Shown here: piece by piece, positions 9,222 to 17,548 of the stretch
Numbering within the stretch: the stretch's first letter is position 1
How the letters are laid out: each line of letters opens with the position of its first letter
Assembly (NCBI GenBank): GCA_910575625.1
Contig: CAJTFD010000001.1
Coordinates: 124,001 to 188,000 of the forward strand
Direction of reading: 5' to 3'
Source of the DNA: Clostridia bacterium
Lineage (GTDB): Bacteria; Bacillota; Clostridia; Lachnospirales; Lachnospiraceae
DNA length: 64,000 bases
The notes under the pieces: model-generated
The model's database searches: none
What the model was told of the DNA's origin: nothing
Seen by the model: only the letters and a program-made list of their open reading frames with translations
Translations under genes and position numbers: made by a program

Positions 9222-9245
9222 TTCATCCCAACCTCCGCCGGGCCG

Positions 9246-9509
9246 CTATAAGGCCGCCATCAACTGAAAGATCTTAGTGGCAAAATCCTGGAGCATCGTC
9301 AGCATGTTGCCGCCTGTGAACACCAGGATCACGGAGATCACCAGCAGTTTTGGCAGGAACGTGATCGTCTGCTCGTGGATCTGGGTCGCCGCCTGGAAGA
9401 TGGATATCAAAAGTCCGATCAGCATGCTGATCACCAACATAGGCGCCGCCAGCTTGATCGCCAGCACGAACACTTCATACATCAGATCCGACACTTCACC
9501 GTTTGTCAT
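9246..9509 (-). CDS. fliQ: Flagellar export gate protein FliQ
   Basis: 87-residue two-helix hairpin membrane protein of the FliQ/SpaQ family; visible signatures are KLAAPMLVISMLIGLLISIF and QIHEQTITFLPKLL. It joins FliP and FliR in the export gate. Start ATG at 9509 with an upstream AGGAGGGT. It lies 18 bases behind fliP. Confidence 0.95.
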   Translation of the reverse strand: MTNGEVSDLMYEVFVLAIKLAAPMLVISMLIGLLISIFQAATQIHEQTITFLPKLLVISVILVFTGGNMLTMLQDFATKIFQLMAAL

Positions 9510-9527
9510 AACACCCTCCTGATTTCT

Positions 9528-10181
9528 TTAGCGGAAACTCTGCACGAGCGTGGAGAACAAAAGCTGCCAGCCGTCCACCGTGACAAAGAGCAATAGTTTA
9601 AAAGGCAGAGATATGGTCGCCGGGGGCAACATGAACATCCCCATCGACATCAATGTGGTGGAGACGATGATATCTATCAGCAAAAATGGCAAAAACAGCA
9701 GGAACCCCGCCATAAACGCGCGTTTCAGCTCAGAAGTCATGAACGCCGGGACCACCACTGTCAGCGGCAGATCCGTCAGCTCCTCCACCGCTTCCGTACC
9801 CGCCAGATCCATGTACATATCCACAGAACTGATCTCGGTCTGGCGCAGCATGAACTCTTTTAAAGGCACCTGTGCCCTCTCAAGGGCTTCCTCCTGGGTG
9901 ATCTGTTCCTCCCGGTACGGTTCAAAGGCCGTGGTATTGATCTCAGAGATCACTGGATCCATAATAAAAAGTGTCAGAAACAACGAGATCCCAACCATCA
10001 CCATACTCGGCGGCACCTGTTGGACTCCCAGGGCATTTCTGACAAAAGATAGTATGATCACGATCCTGGTAAATGATGTCATCATGACGAGGATGGATGG
10101 CAGCAATGCGATCACTGTCAGCATCAGCAGCAATTCCAGTGTAGGCACCCTATCCCCGTTGATATTTACAAGTGCGTCCAT
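9528..10181 (-). CDS. fliP: Flagellar export gate protein FliP
   Basis: 217 residues with about four membrane helices. Signatures are MMTSFTRIVIILSFVRNALG and QVPPSMVMVGISLFLT, and the C-terminal LPPATISLPFKLLLFV. FliP makes the pentameric heart of the flagellar export gate. Many FliP proteins carry a cleaved N-terminal signal peptide and are near 250 residues; here the frame begins with MDALVNINGDRVPTLELLLM, so no separate signal peptide is present. It follows fliO by 25 bases. Confidence 0.95.
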   Translation of the reverse strand: MDALVNINGDRVPTLELLLMLTVIALLPSILVMMTSFTRIVIILSFVRNALGVQQVPPSMVMVGISLFLTLFIMDPVISEINTTAFEPYREEQITQEEALERAQVPLKEFMLRQTEISSVDMYMDLAGTEAVEELTDLPLTVVVPAFMTSELKRAFMAGFLLFLPFLLIDIIVSTTLMSMGMFMLPPATISLPFKLLLFVTVDGWQLLFSTLVQSFR

Positions 10182-10206
10182 TCACTCCAACTCCTTATCC
10201 GTCGTG

Positions 10207-10572
10207 CTACTTCTTATCATTCCAGTGTTTTCTGGTCTTCCCCATTTTATCCAACAGTTCCCTGAAATCCATGGCTGGAGCCTGGGCATCCGCCCCATCG
10301 ATCTGCAGAGGGATCAGGCCCTCCTCCTCCAGCTCGGCCAGCATATGCATTTCTTTCTCCGCCATCCCCAAAAGGAAATAACGGTCGCCGACCTGGACGA
10401 TGGATACGGCCCGGCTCTGTCCCACAGGCAGCTGATCCACCATACGCATGTACTGGGAACGGCCCGCACGGACAGAGCCTTTGGCCACCAGCTTCGCCGC
10501 CACATAACTCAAATAGATGATCAGCACCACGATACACAAAGTGCCGACCGCCGTCAACATTCCTCCAAGCAT
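10207..10572 (-). CDS. fliO: Flagellar biosynthesis protein FliO (FliZ)
   Basis: Small protein of 121 residues with one N-terminal membrane helix (about residues 6-27) and a cytoplasmic domain containing QYMRMVDQLPVGQSRAVSIV and DRYFLLGMAEKEMHMLAEL, typical of FliO, the factor that assists FliP assembly. It stands between fliY and fliP, its normal place, nine bases after the fliY stop. Confidence 0.88.
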   Translation of the reverse strand: MLGGMLTAVGTLCIVVLIIYLSYVAAKLVAKGSVRAGRSQYMRMVDQLPVGQSRAVSIVQVGDRYFLLGMAEKEMHMLAELEEEGLIPLQIDGADAQAPAMDFRELLDKMGKTRKHWNDKK

Positions 10573-10581
10573 CTGTCCACC

Positions 10582-12021
10582 CTATTCTAATACAGGTATA
10601 TCCTCTGCCAGGATCTCTGTGATACGGATCCCGAAATTATCCTCCACGACCACCACATCGCCCTTGGCGATGCACTGTCCATTGACAAACAGATCCACCT
10701 GCTCACCTGCCACCTTATCCAACACGACCAGCGAGCCTTTTGTAAATTCCAGGATATCCTTGACCAGTTTCCTGGTACGCCCGATCTCCACGGAGACTTC
10801 CAGCGGGACACCCATGATCATATCTATATTCTCTTCCTGTTCTTCTCCTGCGCCGCCTCTTCCCCCAAAGGAATCTGTTGGCAGAGGATGGACATTCAGA
10901 GTCTTCGGTCCAGCCGGGGCATTCTGTGCGGCCGCCTGCTGCTGCATCTGGTTCATCATCACCTGCTGCATCTGACTCATCATCTGAGTCATCTGCGCCA
11001 TCTGCGCCACCATCTGATCCGCCAGGGGGCTGGCCGCCACTTGTGGCTGTGCCGCCGCAGGGGCCGGTGCCGCTCCTGCAGGAGCTGGCGCTGGCTGCGC
11101 GGCTGGGACCGGTGCCGGCGCTGGCTGCACGGCTGGGGCCGGAGTCGGTGCTGGCGCCTCCTCTTTGACCGTATTGCCCGCCAACAATGCCTCGATCTCT
11201 TCCTGGCTCATCATATGGTTCGAAGATTCCTCCGCTGCCGGTTCCGCAGGCGCAGTGTTCCCCGCATCCCCGCCCGCCAGCAGCGCTTCGATCTCCTCCT
11301 GGCTCATCATGCGGTTCGAAGATTCTTCCGCTGCCGGTTCCGCTGCCACAGGCGCGGGCTCATCTGCCGGTCCTTCATCCTGTGCAGACGCCTGGTCTGC
11401 CGCAGGCGCGGTGTCCATATCCGACGCTTCCCCCGGGAAGAATCCCGACACGAGTTTTTTCGCCAGATCCGTGGGCATCAGGTTGATGAACTTACTCTCC
11501 ATAGAGTCCCCGATACGCAGCATGAACTCCACGCTGACCATCACGTCCTCATCTGCAAAGTACTGTTCCTTAAATGACTTCGCATCCGTGATCTCCAGAG
11601 TAGTCGGTGTCGATATATTGACCGTCTCCCCCAGAAATTCAGAAAGTGCCGTAGCCGAGGCACCCATCATCTGGTTCATCGCTTCGCAGATCGCGCTCAG
11701 GTTGATCTCATTTAGCTCAAACTCTTCGTCCGGGATTTCGAAGCCCATCATCATCTCCACGATCAGCTTCACATCCACACGTTTGAGGAGCATGATATTG
11801 CTGCCCCGCAGCCCTTCTATATAGGTGATCTCCACACCGATGGCAGGCTCCAGATCGTCAAATTCGAACTCGTCTTTGACAACTACTTGCACCTGGGGAG
11901 TTGTGATATCTGTCCGCGTACTCAACATTGTAGAAAGAGCAGTAGCGGATGAACCAAGACTGATGTTCAGTATTTCGCCTATGGCATCTATCTCTAATGT
12001 GCTAAACTCTTTAAAACTCAT
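10582..12021 (-). CDS. fliY: Flagellar switch phosphatase FliY (CheC-like domain + FliN domain)
   Basis: 479 residues, long for FliY. Residues 1-195 form a CheC-type domain with both phosphatase motifs intact (DAIGEILN and SAICEAMN, each with P after 22 residues). Residues 398-479 are the FliN/SpoA domain of the C-ring. The 200-residue linker is rich in Ala, Pro, Gln and Met and contains two nearly identical 23-residue blocks (about 229-250 and 259-281), each with MMSQEEIEALLAG. This resembles the N-terminal CheY-P-binding peptide of FliM (LSQSQIDALL in this cluster's FliM). FliY hydrolyses CheY-P at the switch in B. subtilis. Here it is separated from fliM by cheY and flgC, whereas fliM-fliY is the usual order. 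Confidence 0.95.
   Translation of the reverse strand: MSFKEFSTLEIDAIGEILNISLGSSATALSTMLSTRTDITTPQVQVVVKDEFEFDDLEPAIGVEITYIEGLRGSNIMLLKRVDVKLIVEMMMGFEIPDEEFELNEINLSAICEAMNQMMGASATALSEFLGETVNISTPTTLEITDAKSFKEQYFADEDVMVSVEFMLRIGDSMESKFINLMPTDLAKKLVSGFFPGEASDMDTAPAADQASAQDEGPADEPAPVAAEPAAEESSNRMMSQEEIEALLAGGDAGNTAPAEPAAEESSNHMMSQEEIEALLAGNTVKEEAPAPTPAPAVQPAPAPVPAAQPAPAPAGAAPAPAAAQPQVAASPLADQMVAQMAQMTQMMSQMQQVMMNQMQQQAAAQNAPAGPKTLNVHPLPTDSFGGRGGAGEEQEENIDMIMGVPLEVSVEIGRTRKLVKDILEFTKGSLVVLDKVAGEQVDLFVNGQCIAKGDVVVVEDNFGIRITEILAEDIPVLE
11176..11345 (-). repeat. In-frame duplicated FliM-like peptide in the fliY linker
   Basis: Two copies of a block of roughly 69 bases encode EPAAEESSN(R/H), then MMSQEEIEALLAG, in the linker of FliY. 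The protein copies differ at one position (R/H), and the DNA copies differ at several third positions, so the duplication is not brand new. The core SQEEIEALL resembles the SQxEIDALL peptide at the FliM N-terminus. Confidence 0.85.
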
Positions 12022-12072
12022 ATGTTCTTACTCTCTTTCCGTGAATTTAGATAAAATGCCGCTTTAACCCGC

Positions 12073-12513
12073 CTACTTGATCTCCAGAGCTTTCTGCGCC
12101 ATCGTTTTCAGAGAATTAAATGCCGTAATGTTGGCCTCATAAGATCTGGTGGCCGACATACTGTCCACAGTCTCCTTGATCAGATCCACATTCGGCAGAG
12201 AAACATACCCCTGATCATCTGCATCTGGATGATCCGGGTTGTATACGCGTTTGAATTCACTATCATCTTCTATGATCTCCGACACACGGACGCCGCCTTT
12301 GGTCGTCTCGTGATTGTTCGCCGCGCTCAGGAGCGCTTCCCGGAATGTATTGTTGCCGATTTCTTCTAAGACTACAAGTTTACGGCGGTAAGTCCCCCCA
12401 CCCTCCGTCCTTGTCGTGTCGATATTTGAAATATTTTCCGAGGCCACATCCAGCCGCATCCGCTGGGCAGTCAGCGCCGAGGCGCTGATGTTGAATGAAC
12501 TAAGAAAAGACAT
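12073..12513 (-). CDS. flgC: Flagellar proximal rod protein FlgC (displaced from flgB)
   Basis: 146 residues with the rod signature LTAQRMRLDVASENISNIDT at the N-terminus, the GYVSLPNVDLIKETVDSMSA motif diagnostic for FlgC, and the C-terminal TRSYEANITAFNSLK. FlgC is a proximal rod subunit normally encoded between flgB and fliE. Here flgB is followed directly by fliE, and flgC sits between cheY and fliY about 13 kb downstream. It appears intact, with a good SD (GGAGGAGCGGAC) before the ATG at 12513. Confidence 0.93.
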   Translation of the reverse strand: MSFLSSFNISASALTAQRMRLDVASENISNIDTTRTEGGGTYRRKLVVLEEIGNNTFREALLSAANNHETTKGGVRVSEIIEDDSEFKRVYNPDHPDADDQGYVSLPNVDLIKETVDSMSATRSYEANITAFNSLKTMAQKALEIK

Positions 12514-12528
12514 GTCCGCTCCTCCCTA

Positions 12529-12891
12529 TCAGGCATCCACGATACTGGATACAGTCTTTAAGATGCGGTCCGGTTTAAATGGTTTCACGATAAAGTCTTT
12601 TGCTCCTGATTTGATGGCTTCAATGACCATACTCTCCTGGCCCATCGCGGAACACATGACCACAACTGCATTGGGGTCTTTGCCCTTGATCGCTTTGAGC
12701 GCTTCAAGGCCGTCCATATTGGGCATCGTGATGTCCATGATCACCAGGTCCGGTTGGATCTCTGCGTAAGTCTCCACAGCCTGCAGGCCGTCTGCCGCTT
12801 CGTACAGATCCGTATAACCTGCTTTTGTCAGAGTATCTTTTACCATCATCCTCATAAAAGCCGCATCATCTACTAATAAAATTTTTGCCAT
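12529..12891 (-). CDS. cheY: Chemotaxis response regulator CheY
   Basis: 120-residue single-domain receiver. Acidic residues DD follow ILLVDDAAFMR, the phosphoacceptor Asp is in LVIMDITMPNMDGLEA, and the conserved Lys is in KDFIVKPFKPD. CheY-P binds FliM to change rotation; here CheC and FliY are its probable phosphatases. It lies between fliM (68 bases upstream) and flgC (15 bases downstream); usually cheY follows fliY. Confidence 0.95.
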   Translation of the reverse strand: MAKILLVDDAAFMRMMVKDTLTKAGYTDLYEAADGLQAVETYAEIQPDLVIMDITMPNMDGLEALKAIKGKDPNAVVVMCSAMGQESMVIEAIKSGAKDFIVKPFKPDRILKTVSSIVDA

Positions 12892-12959
12892 TTCCTCTAC
12901 CTCTCCTTAAATATATTTTTCATCACAATAAGTAGTATCGATCATGTCTGCCCTATCGA

Positions 12960-14048
12960 TCAGATCACTTCCGTCTCCATCTCCTCCAGGATCATTTCCT
13001 CTTTTTCAGTGGGGAACGCCAGCTCCCTGAGCCGCGCTTCCTCCTCCTCGTCCGCGATCCGCTTCTCGATCTTGACCGCCATATTCTTCTTATGGACGCC
13101 CAGTTTGCCGGTAAACCACGGCTGATCCTCTATATAGAGGGAAACTTCTGATTCTTTTGGTTTGTTCAGGTCGATGACATCGCCCACATGCAGATTATAC
13201 AGGTCTTCCAGGCTAACCTCCACAACACCCAACTGTGCATTTACATACAGAGCCGAACTGCGGATGCTGTTCATGATACGATCTTTCGTCCTCTCGTCCT
13301 TCTGTTCCACATCCAGGTTGATATTTTTCTTACGGTCAATGATATTGAAGATATCCGTAAGAAGTGTCCCCGGGATACATATATTTATATTCCCGCCCAG
13401 ATTCCCCATCCGGACAGACAGGACGATGATCGCGACCGTTTCATCCATGCTGATATCCTGGAACATGCTGGGATCTTGCTCCACCCGTTCCAGATCCGTC
13501 TCCATCCGTATGTATCCAGACCAGGCGTCTTTGAGGGCGTTCACAAAATAACTCATCACCTTAGCATACAATACATTCTCAATAGATGTATACACATAGC
13601 CGCTGCCGACGCTGTCGTCGTCCCCGGCTCCACCCATCATACGGTCGATCATATTCACCATCAATCGGGGACTGATGTGCATCAGGATGGGCAAGTTCTT
13701 GGGCTGGTCTGGCAGGCTGACCTTGACCAGGGTCATGATGTCACTGTCCGTCAGAGCATTGCTAAATTCATAGTACCTCTGCTCTTCCACATCCAACACT
13801 TCCATATCACTGTTCAGACGGAACATACCATTCATCTGAGAAGAAGCGATCCTGGAATAATTTTCATAGATATTACGCAAAAGCTTCAGCTTTTCAGTGG
13901 TGATCTTCCTTGGACTGTAGAAATCATACTTCCGGTACTGTATTTCTTTCTTCTCTTCTTTTTCCTGGGGGGCTGCGCTGTCGTCACCCCCTCCCTTCAT
14001 CGAATTAAGAAGGGCATCTATCTGGCTTTGCGATAATACTTCAGACAT
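12960..14048 (-). CDS. fliM: Flagellar motor switch protein FliM
   Basis: 362 residues. The N-terminal peptide MSEVLSQSQIDALLNSM is the CheY-P binding motif. The middle domain (about 45-235) is CheC-like without phosphatase motifs (GGAG-type segment in MIDRMMGGAGDDD), and the C-terminal SpoA domain covers about 260-345 (VSLEDLYNLHVGDVIDLNK). It is part of the C-ring. It begins 15 bases after motB; fliL, often found between them, is absent. Confidence 0.96.
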   Translation of the reverse strand: MSEVLSQSQIDALLNSMKGGGDDSAAPQEKEEKKEIQYRKYDFYSPRKITTEKLKLLRNIYENYSRIASSQMNGMFRLNSDMEVLDVEEQRYYEFSNALTDSDIMTLVKVSLPDQPKNLPILMHISPRLMVNMIDRMMGGAGDDDSVGSGYVYTSIENVLYAKVMSYFVNALKDAWSGYIRMETDLERVEQDPSMFQDISMDETVAIIVLSVRMGNLGGNINICIPGTLLTDIFNIIDRKKNINLDVEQKDERTKDRIMNSIRSSALYVNAQLGVVEVSLEDLYNLHVGDVIDLNKPKESEVSLYIEDQPWFTGKLGVHKKNMAVKIEKRIADEEEEARLRELAFPTEKEEMILEEMETEVI

Positions 14049-14063
14049 TTTTGCGCTCCTTTA

Positions 14064-14825
14064 TCACTGTCCATATACTTGGTCATAATACGCATCCAGG
14101 TTTTGTTCAACTGCTCCAGTCCGCGTGATCAAGATCTCTACCCGACGATTCTGCGCCCTTCCTTCTGGTGTATCAAAGGTCGCGATCGGGCGGAACTGCC
14201 CGAAACCAGAGCTTATCATCTTCGCCGGATCCAGATTGCTCACCTGCTGCAGATATGCCACCACTTCCGCTGACCGTTCCGCCGACAGCAGCCGGTCCGT
14301 ATGTGCCTCGTTCGGTATGTTCGGAGCGGCCTGGGATGTATGCCCCAACACCTGGATCTGCTGGATGGAATCAGCCACGGAAGCCATGGCCTGCCCAAAC
14401 GATTCCAGGATAGGCTTACCCTCATCTTTCAGGGCAGAACTATCTCCGTCAAAAAATACCATATCCTGGAATGTGATAAACGCAAAGCCCTCTCCACCTT
14501 CCACGGTCACATTGTCACTTAAGTTCTGCTGTTGGATCATTTCTTGTAAAGTATACATCAGGTCCTCGAAATTGTCTACCATCTCTGGTTGGTCCATATG
14601 ACCTTCTACATCATCGTCCCCTTCTTTCAGATCACTGTCCGTGACGATCTGGGATACGGCATCTGCGCCGGGGTTAAAGCTCTTTACTATGATCTCCCAT
14701 TTCTGCTGATCCACTGAAGAAATAGAATACAGCAGTACGAAAAAACACAGCAGCAGCGTCACCATATCGCCATATGTACCCATCCAGTCAGATTCTGCTT
14801 CTTGAGGGGGGGTTCTCTTTTTCAT
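14064..14825 (-). CDS. motB: Flagellar stator protein MotB (OmpA-like peptidoglycan binding)
   Basis: 253 residues. A single N-terminal membrane helix contains the ion-binding Asp in YGDMVTLLLCFFVLLYS; this wording is closer to PomB/MotS stators than to proton-type MotB. The C-terminal OmpA-like domain (about 110-235) has VLGHTSQAAPN, SAERSAEVVAYL and RAQNRRVEILI for peptidoglycan binding. It works with MotA, encoded 32 bases upstream. Possible sodium coupling is an inference from the helix sequence. Confidence 0.94.
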   Translation of the reverse strand: MKKRTPPQEAESDWMGTYGDMVTLLLCFFVLLYSISSVDQQKWEIIVKSFNPGADAVSQIVTDSDLKEGDDDVEGHMDQPEMVDNFEDLMYTLQEMIQQQNLSDNVTVEGGEGFAFITFQDMVFFDGDSSALKDEGKPILESFGQAMASVADSIQQIQVLGHTSQAAPNIPNEAHTDRLLSAERSAEVVAYLQQVSNLDPAKMISSGFGQFRPIATFDTPEGRAQNRRVEILITRTGAVEQNLDAYYDQVYGQ

Positions 14826-14857
14826 AAATGACTCACCTCATAAATATCTCTCAGTTA

Positions 14858-15652
14858 TCATGCCCCGCCGGAACTATCCGACTCCAAGATCTGCAGCTGC
14901 TGTTTTGTATCCAGGAAAGATACCAGCCGTTCTTTCAGGTTCTTCGGGTTATCTCCTGTCTGGATCCCCAACACGCCCTCTATGATGATCTGCTTGTAGA
15001 GGATCTCTTCCTCATTTCGGATACGCAGTTTCTTACCGATCGGAAGATAGATCAGGTTCGCCAACACACATCCGTAGAATGTCGTGATCAGCGCCACGGA
15101 CATATCCTGCCCGATGCTGCTGCTCCCGCCGGATGTCACATCCATACCTTTCAACATATTGATCAAACCGATCAGTGTACCGATCATACCGAAAGCCGGT
15201 GCATAACCGCCCGCCTTGTCCCAGATCCCCGCGCAGTCCTCATGCCGGGCCGCCATATTATCCACGGAACCTTCCAGCATCTCACGCACCTTATCAGCTT
15301 CCATGGCATCCACAACGAGCATGACCGCCTGTTTGAAAAAAGGATCATCTAAGGCATTCGCTTTTTCCTCCAGAGCCAGAAGTCCGTTCTTCCTGGCGAT
15401 CTGCGCCATATCGACCAATTGGTCGATGGTCACTGCGGGATCGTATTTCTTTCCACTGAGCAACATCCCTGTGTGACGGATCACCGACTTTAATTTACCT
15501 AACGGGTAGCTGGCAATAACTGCCGCCAAACTGCCGCCGAACACGATCGCCAAACTCTGCACATCCACAAAATTCCCCATTGCGCCAAAGCCGATCCCAT
15601 ATATGATCAGAGCAAAGCCGATCACCAAACCTAGAATACTTGTAATATCCAT
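14858..15652 (-). CDS. motA: Flagellar stator protein MotA
   Basis: 264 residues with four membrane helices. Motifs include IAIVFGGSLAAV-like VFGGSLAAVIASYPLGKLKS, PAFGMIGTLIGLINML, and LITTFYGCVLANLIYLPIGK, which match the MotA/PomA/MotP family. The arrangement EGVLGIQTGDNP near the C-terminus is frequent in PomA/MotP-like members. It pairs with motB to form the stator that couples ion flow to rotation. Confidence 0.94.
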   Translation of the reverse strand: MDITSILGLVIGFALIIYGIGFGAMGNFVDVQSLAIVFGGSLAAVIASYPLGKLKSVIRHTGMLLSGKKYDPAVTIDQLVDMAQIARKNGLLALEEKANALDDPFFKQAVMLVVDAMEADKVREMLEGSVDNMAARHEDCAGIWDKAGGYAPAFGMIGTLIGLINMLKGMDVTSGGSSSIGQDMSVALITTFYGCVLANLIYLPIGKKLRIRNEEEILYKQIIIEGVLGIQTGDNPKNLKERLVSFLDTKQQLQILESDSSGGA

Positions 15653-15723
15653 CTGTACGCCTCCATTACCTCATTCACCTTCTCATCCTTTCTTTTGCAT
15701 CTATAACCGCCGTCTGTCTATGA

Positions 15724-15936
15724 TCAACTAACAGATCCCCTGATCATTTCCTCATATTCCCGGATCCTGCCATTGAATTCAATGGTTTTCTGGATGATCT
15801 CTTCCACATTCTCGCGCACCACATAGTAACGCCCTGTATCCATGATGACCTTCGACTCTGGGATTATTTCCACACATTCGATGTGAGAACTGTTGATAAC
15901 GATCGGCTCGTTATTGATCTTTGTCAATTCTATCAT
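15724..15936 (-). CDS. flbD: Flagellar protein FlbD
   Basis: Small 70-residue protein (MIELTKINNEPIVINSSHIE...), with the family pattern of an N-terminal beta-rich segment and VREN(V)EEI(I)QKTIEF. FlbD family members are found between flgE and motA in most Gram-positive flagellar clusters; their function is poorly defined. It follows a hairpin that closes the flgE gene, and motA begins 71 bases after it. Confidence 0.88.
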   Translation of the reverse strand: MIELTKINNEPIVINSSHIECVEIIPESKVIMDTGRYYVVRENVEEIIQKTIEFNGRIREYEEMIRGSVS

Positions 15937-16017
15937 ACTATCCCCGCTGATACCTCCTTAATCATGAAAAATTCCTGCCACCACCCAGATCCTCCGGCGA
16001 CCTAATGGCAACAAAAT

Positions 16018-16047
16018 CCTAAGAAGCGCTTTGACACGCTTCTTAGG
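16018..16047 (-). terminator. Stem-loop after flgE (terminator or stabiliser)
   Basis: A perfect 11-bp inverted repeat (CCTAAGAAGCG, loop of 8, CGCTTCTTAGG) lies 18 bases after the flgE stop and is followed on the transcript by ATTTTGTT. The U-tract is weak, so readthrough into flbD-motA is likely. It may serve as a partial terminator or as a 3' stabiliser of hook mRNA. Confidence 0.65.
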
Positions 16048-16064
16048 CAAGCATCACTTGAATT

Positions 16065-17069
16065 TTATCGTTTCATATTTACCAATTCCTGGAGCATCTC
16101 ATCTGTGACTGTGATCACTTTTGTGTTGGCCTGATAGCCTCTCTGGGTGGTGATCATCTCGGAAAACTCTTTTGCAAGGTCTACGTTGGGCATTTCCAGG
16201 TAGCCGCCCAGGAATGTCCCCAGGATGGCATTGGATTCTCCTACGCTGCAGACACCGGAGTTATCGCCCATTTTGTAATAATATCCTGAATCACTCTCCA
16301 GACCGTTTACATTTTCTACATTTGCAAGTGCAATTTTTCCTAGAGTGATCTTTTTCTCACTCGATGCTGTATAACCCACGATGGTACCATCACTCATGAT
16401 CTTATAATCCTGGAGCTTATACCGTGTGTCTCCATTGGCTGTTACAAAATCACCTGGATTCTGAGCCGGATCATTCTGCTGATCATTCTGCTGATCCCAG
16501 CCAGGTACTTTGATCCGTACCAACTGTGTTAAATCCATCGTCGGCTCTGCTGCCGCATTTGCATTTCCTTCAACACCATATCCATAAATATAATTACCAC
16601 TGTTATCCACCAGATATCCCTGGTTATCTACCATTAAAATCCCTACTCTGGACAATGAGATCCCTGCCTGGCCTTTCAGATCGAAAGCTGTATCATTTAT
16701 CCCCGTTATTGTATTTGCGGCTTCATCAGGTCCTCGTGAAGAACCCACGATCAAAAATCCAACCCCATCTATCATGACATCCAATTCCCGCCCTGTGGAA
16801 TATGGCGTACTCTTACCGAAATCCCTGCTGATCGAAGACATCTGCACACCATAGCCCACCTGAGAAGCGTTGATACCACCCACGCCTCCTGCCATCTGTG
16901 CATTACCCCCTGTAGAATTTGTATTATTTGTATACAGAGAATCAGCAAAATTAGCGCTGCCTGCTTTAAATCCCCATGTATTCACGTTGGCGATATTATT
17001 ACCGATAACATCCAATTTAGACTGATGCGTCCTCAAACCTGCAACGCCTGCAAACATTGATCTGACCAT
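16065..17069 (-). CDS. flgE: Flagellar hook protein FlgE (short type)
   Basis: Hook subunit of about 334 residues. The start is the ATG at 17069, giving MVRSMFAGVAGLRTHQSKLD, with AGGAAG eleven bases upstream; a frame extension of 22 codons lacks support. The rod/hook motif NIANVNTWGFKAGSANF and the C-terminal LEMPNVDLAKEFSEMITTQR (followed by GYQANTKVI) are diagnostic. It is at the short end for FlgE, with a reduced exposed domain. The gene is flanked by stem-loops on both sides. Confidence 0.94.
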   Translation of the reverse strand: MVRSMFAGVAGLRTHQSKLDVIGNNIANVNTWGFKAGSANFADSLYTNNTNSTGGNAQMAGGVGGINASQVGYGVQMSSISRDFGKSTPYSTGRELDVMIDGVGFLIVGSSRGPDEAANTITGINDTAFDLKGQAGISLSRVGILMVDNQGYLVDNSGNYIYGYGVEGNANAAAEPTMDLTQLVRIKVPGWDQQNDQQNDPAQNPGDFVTANGDTRYKLQDYKIMSDGTIVGYTASSEKKITLGKIALANVENVNGLESDSGYYYKMGDNSGVCSVGESNAILGTFLGGYLEMPNVDLAKEFSEMITTQRGYQANTKVITVTDEMLQELVNMKR

Positions 17070-17093
17070 TTTTCTTACTTCCTTTCTAAAATA

Positions 17094-17143
17094 ACAAGAG
17101 TTAACTCTGCTCTTGTGCCGCTGCCTCCCCGCCATTCGGGCGG
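17094..17143 (-). other. Two stem-loops upstream of flgE
   Basis: The 101-base gap before flgE has two stems on the transcript: CCGCC/GGCGG with a 5-base loop (17129-17143), then ACAAGAG/CTCTTGT with a 9-base loop (17094-17116) followed by TTATTTT. The second looks like a small intrinsic terminator placed just before the flgE SD. It may attenuate or protect flgE mRNA. No promoter was recognised in the gap. Confidence 0.5.
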
Positions 17144-17170
17144 AAACGCCAAGCCTCCGTTATGGTCCGG

Positions 17171-17548
17171 CTATACCAACACGGCACTGTCTATATTCGT
17201 AAATATGTTATCTCGCATCTCTGCACCTGACATGGATGTGATCACGGTGTTATTTGTCACATTCACGATGAATGCGGCCTGGGAACTGATGATCACCACA
17301 TCTTTTGCCCCCTTCTCCCGCGCTTTGCCCACTGCCTGGTTGATGCTGTCAAGGAGTGTGTCTGTCATCTGAATGCCCCTCTGCTGTACGCGCTGTGCCG
17401 CATGCTTGGAGAAATGTACCCCGTTGCCCTGCTCTGCCTCTTTACGCAGCAACTGGCCAAAACTGCCTGCCTCACTATGCTGTAATTTCAACTGCTGGAC
17501 ATTCGTCGCGTTCCCCGCTCTGGAAACCTGATCAACCTTTTCTAACAT
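17171..17548 (-). CDS. TIGR02530-type flagellar operon protein
   Basis: Small flagellar protein of about 125 residues, with VHFSKHAAQRVQQRGIQM and a C-terminal AAFIVNVTNNTVITSMSG, the two halves characteristic of the TIGR02530 'flagellar operon protein' family found between flgD and flgE. The start is taken as ATG 17548 because GGTGA lies five bases upstream; a GTG at 17560 is the alternative. Its precise role is not established; position suggests hook assembly. Confidence 0.85.
   Translation of the reverse strand: MLEKVDQVSRAGNATNVQQLKLQHSEAGSFGQLLRKEAEQGNGVHFSKHAAQRVQQRGIQMTDTLLDSINQAVGKAREKGAKDVVIISSQAAFIVNVTNNTVITSMSGAEMRDNIFTNIDSAVLV

Noticed and set aside
9550..10590. 346-codon plus-strand open frame
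   Set aside because: Antisense shadow of fliP, fliO and the end of fliY.
17100..17175. Plus-strand resemblance to the core of a GEMM-I (cyclic di-GMP) riboswitch (ACGCCAAGCCTCCG near 17144-17158)
   Set aside because: It is antisense to flgE, the second half of the aptamer is missing, and no plus-strand gene follows.
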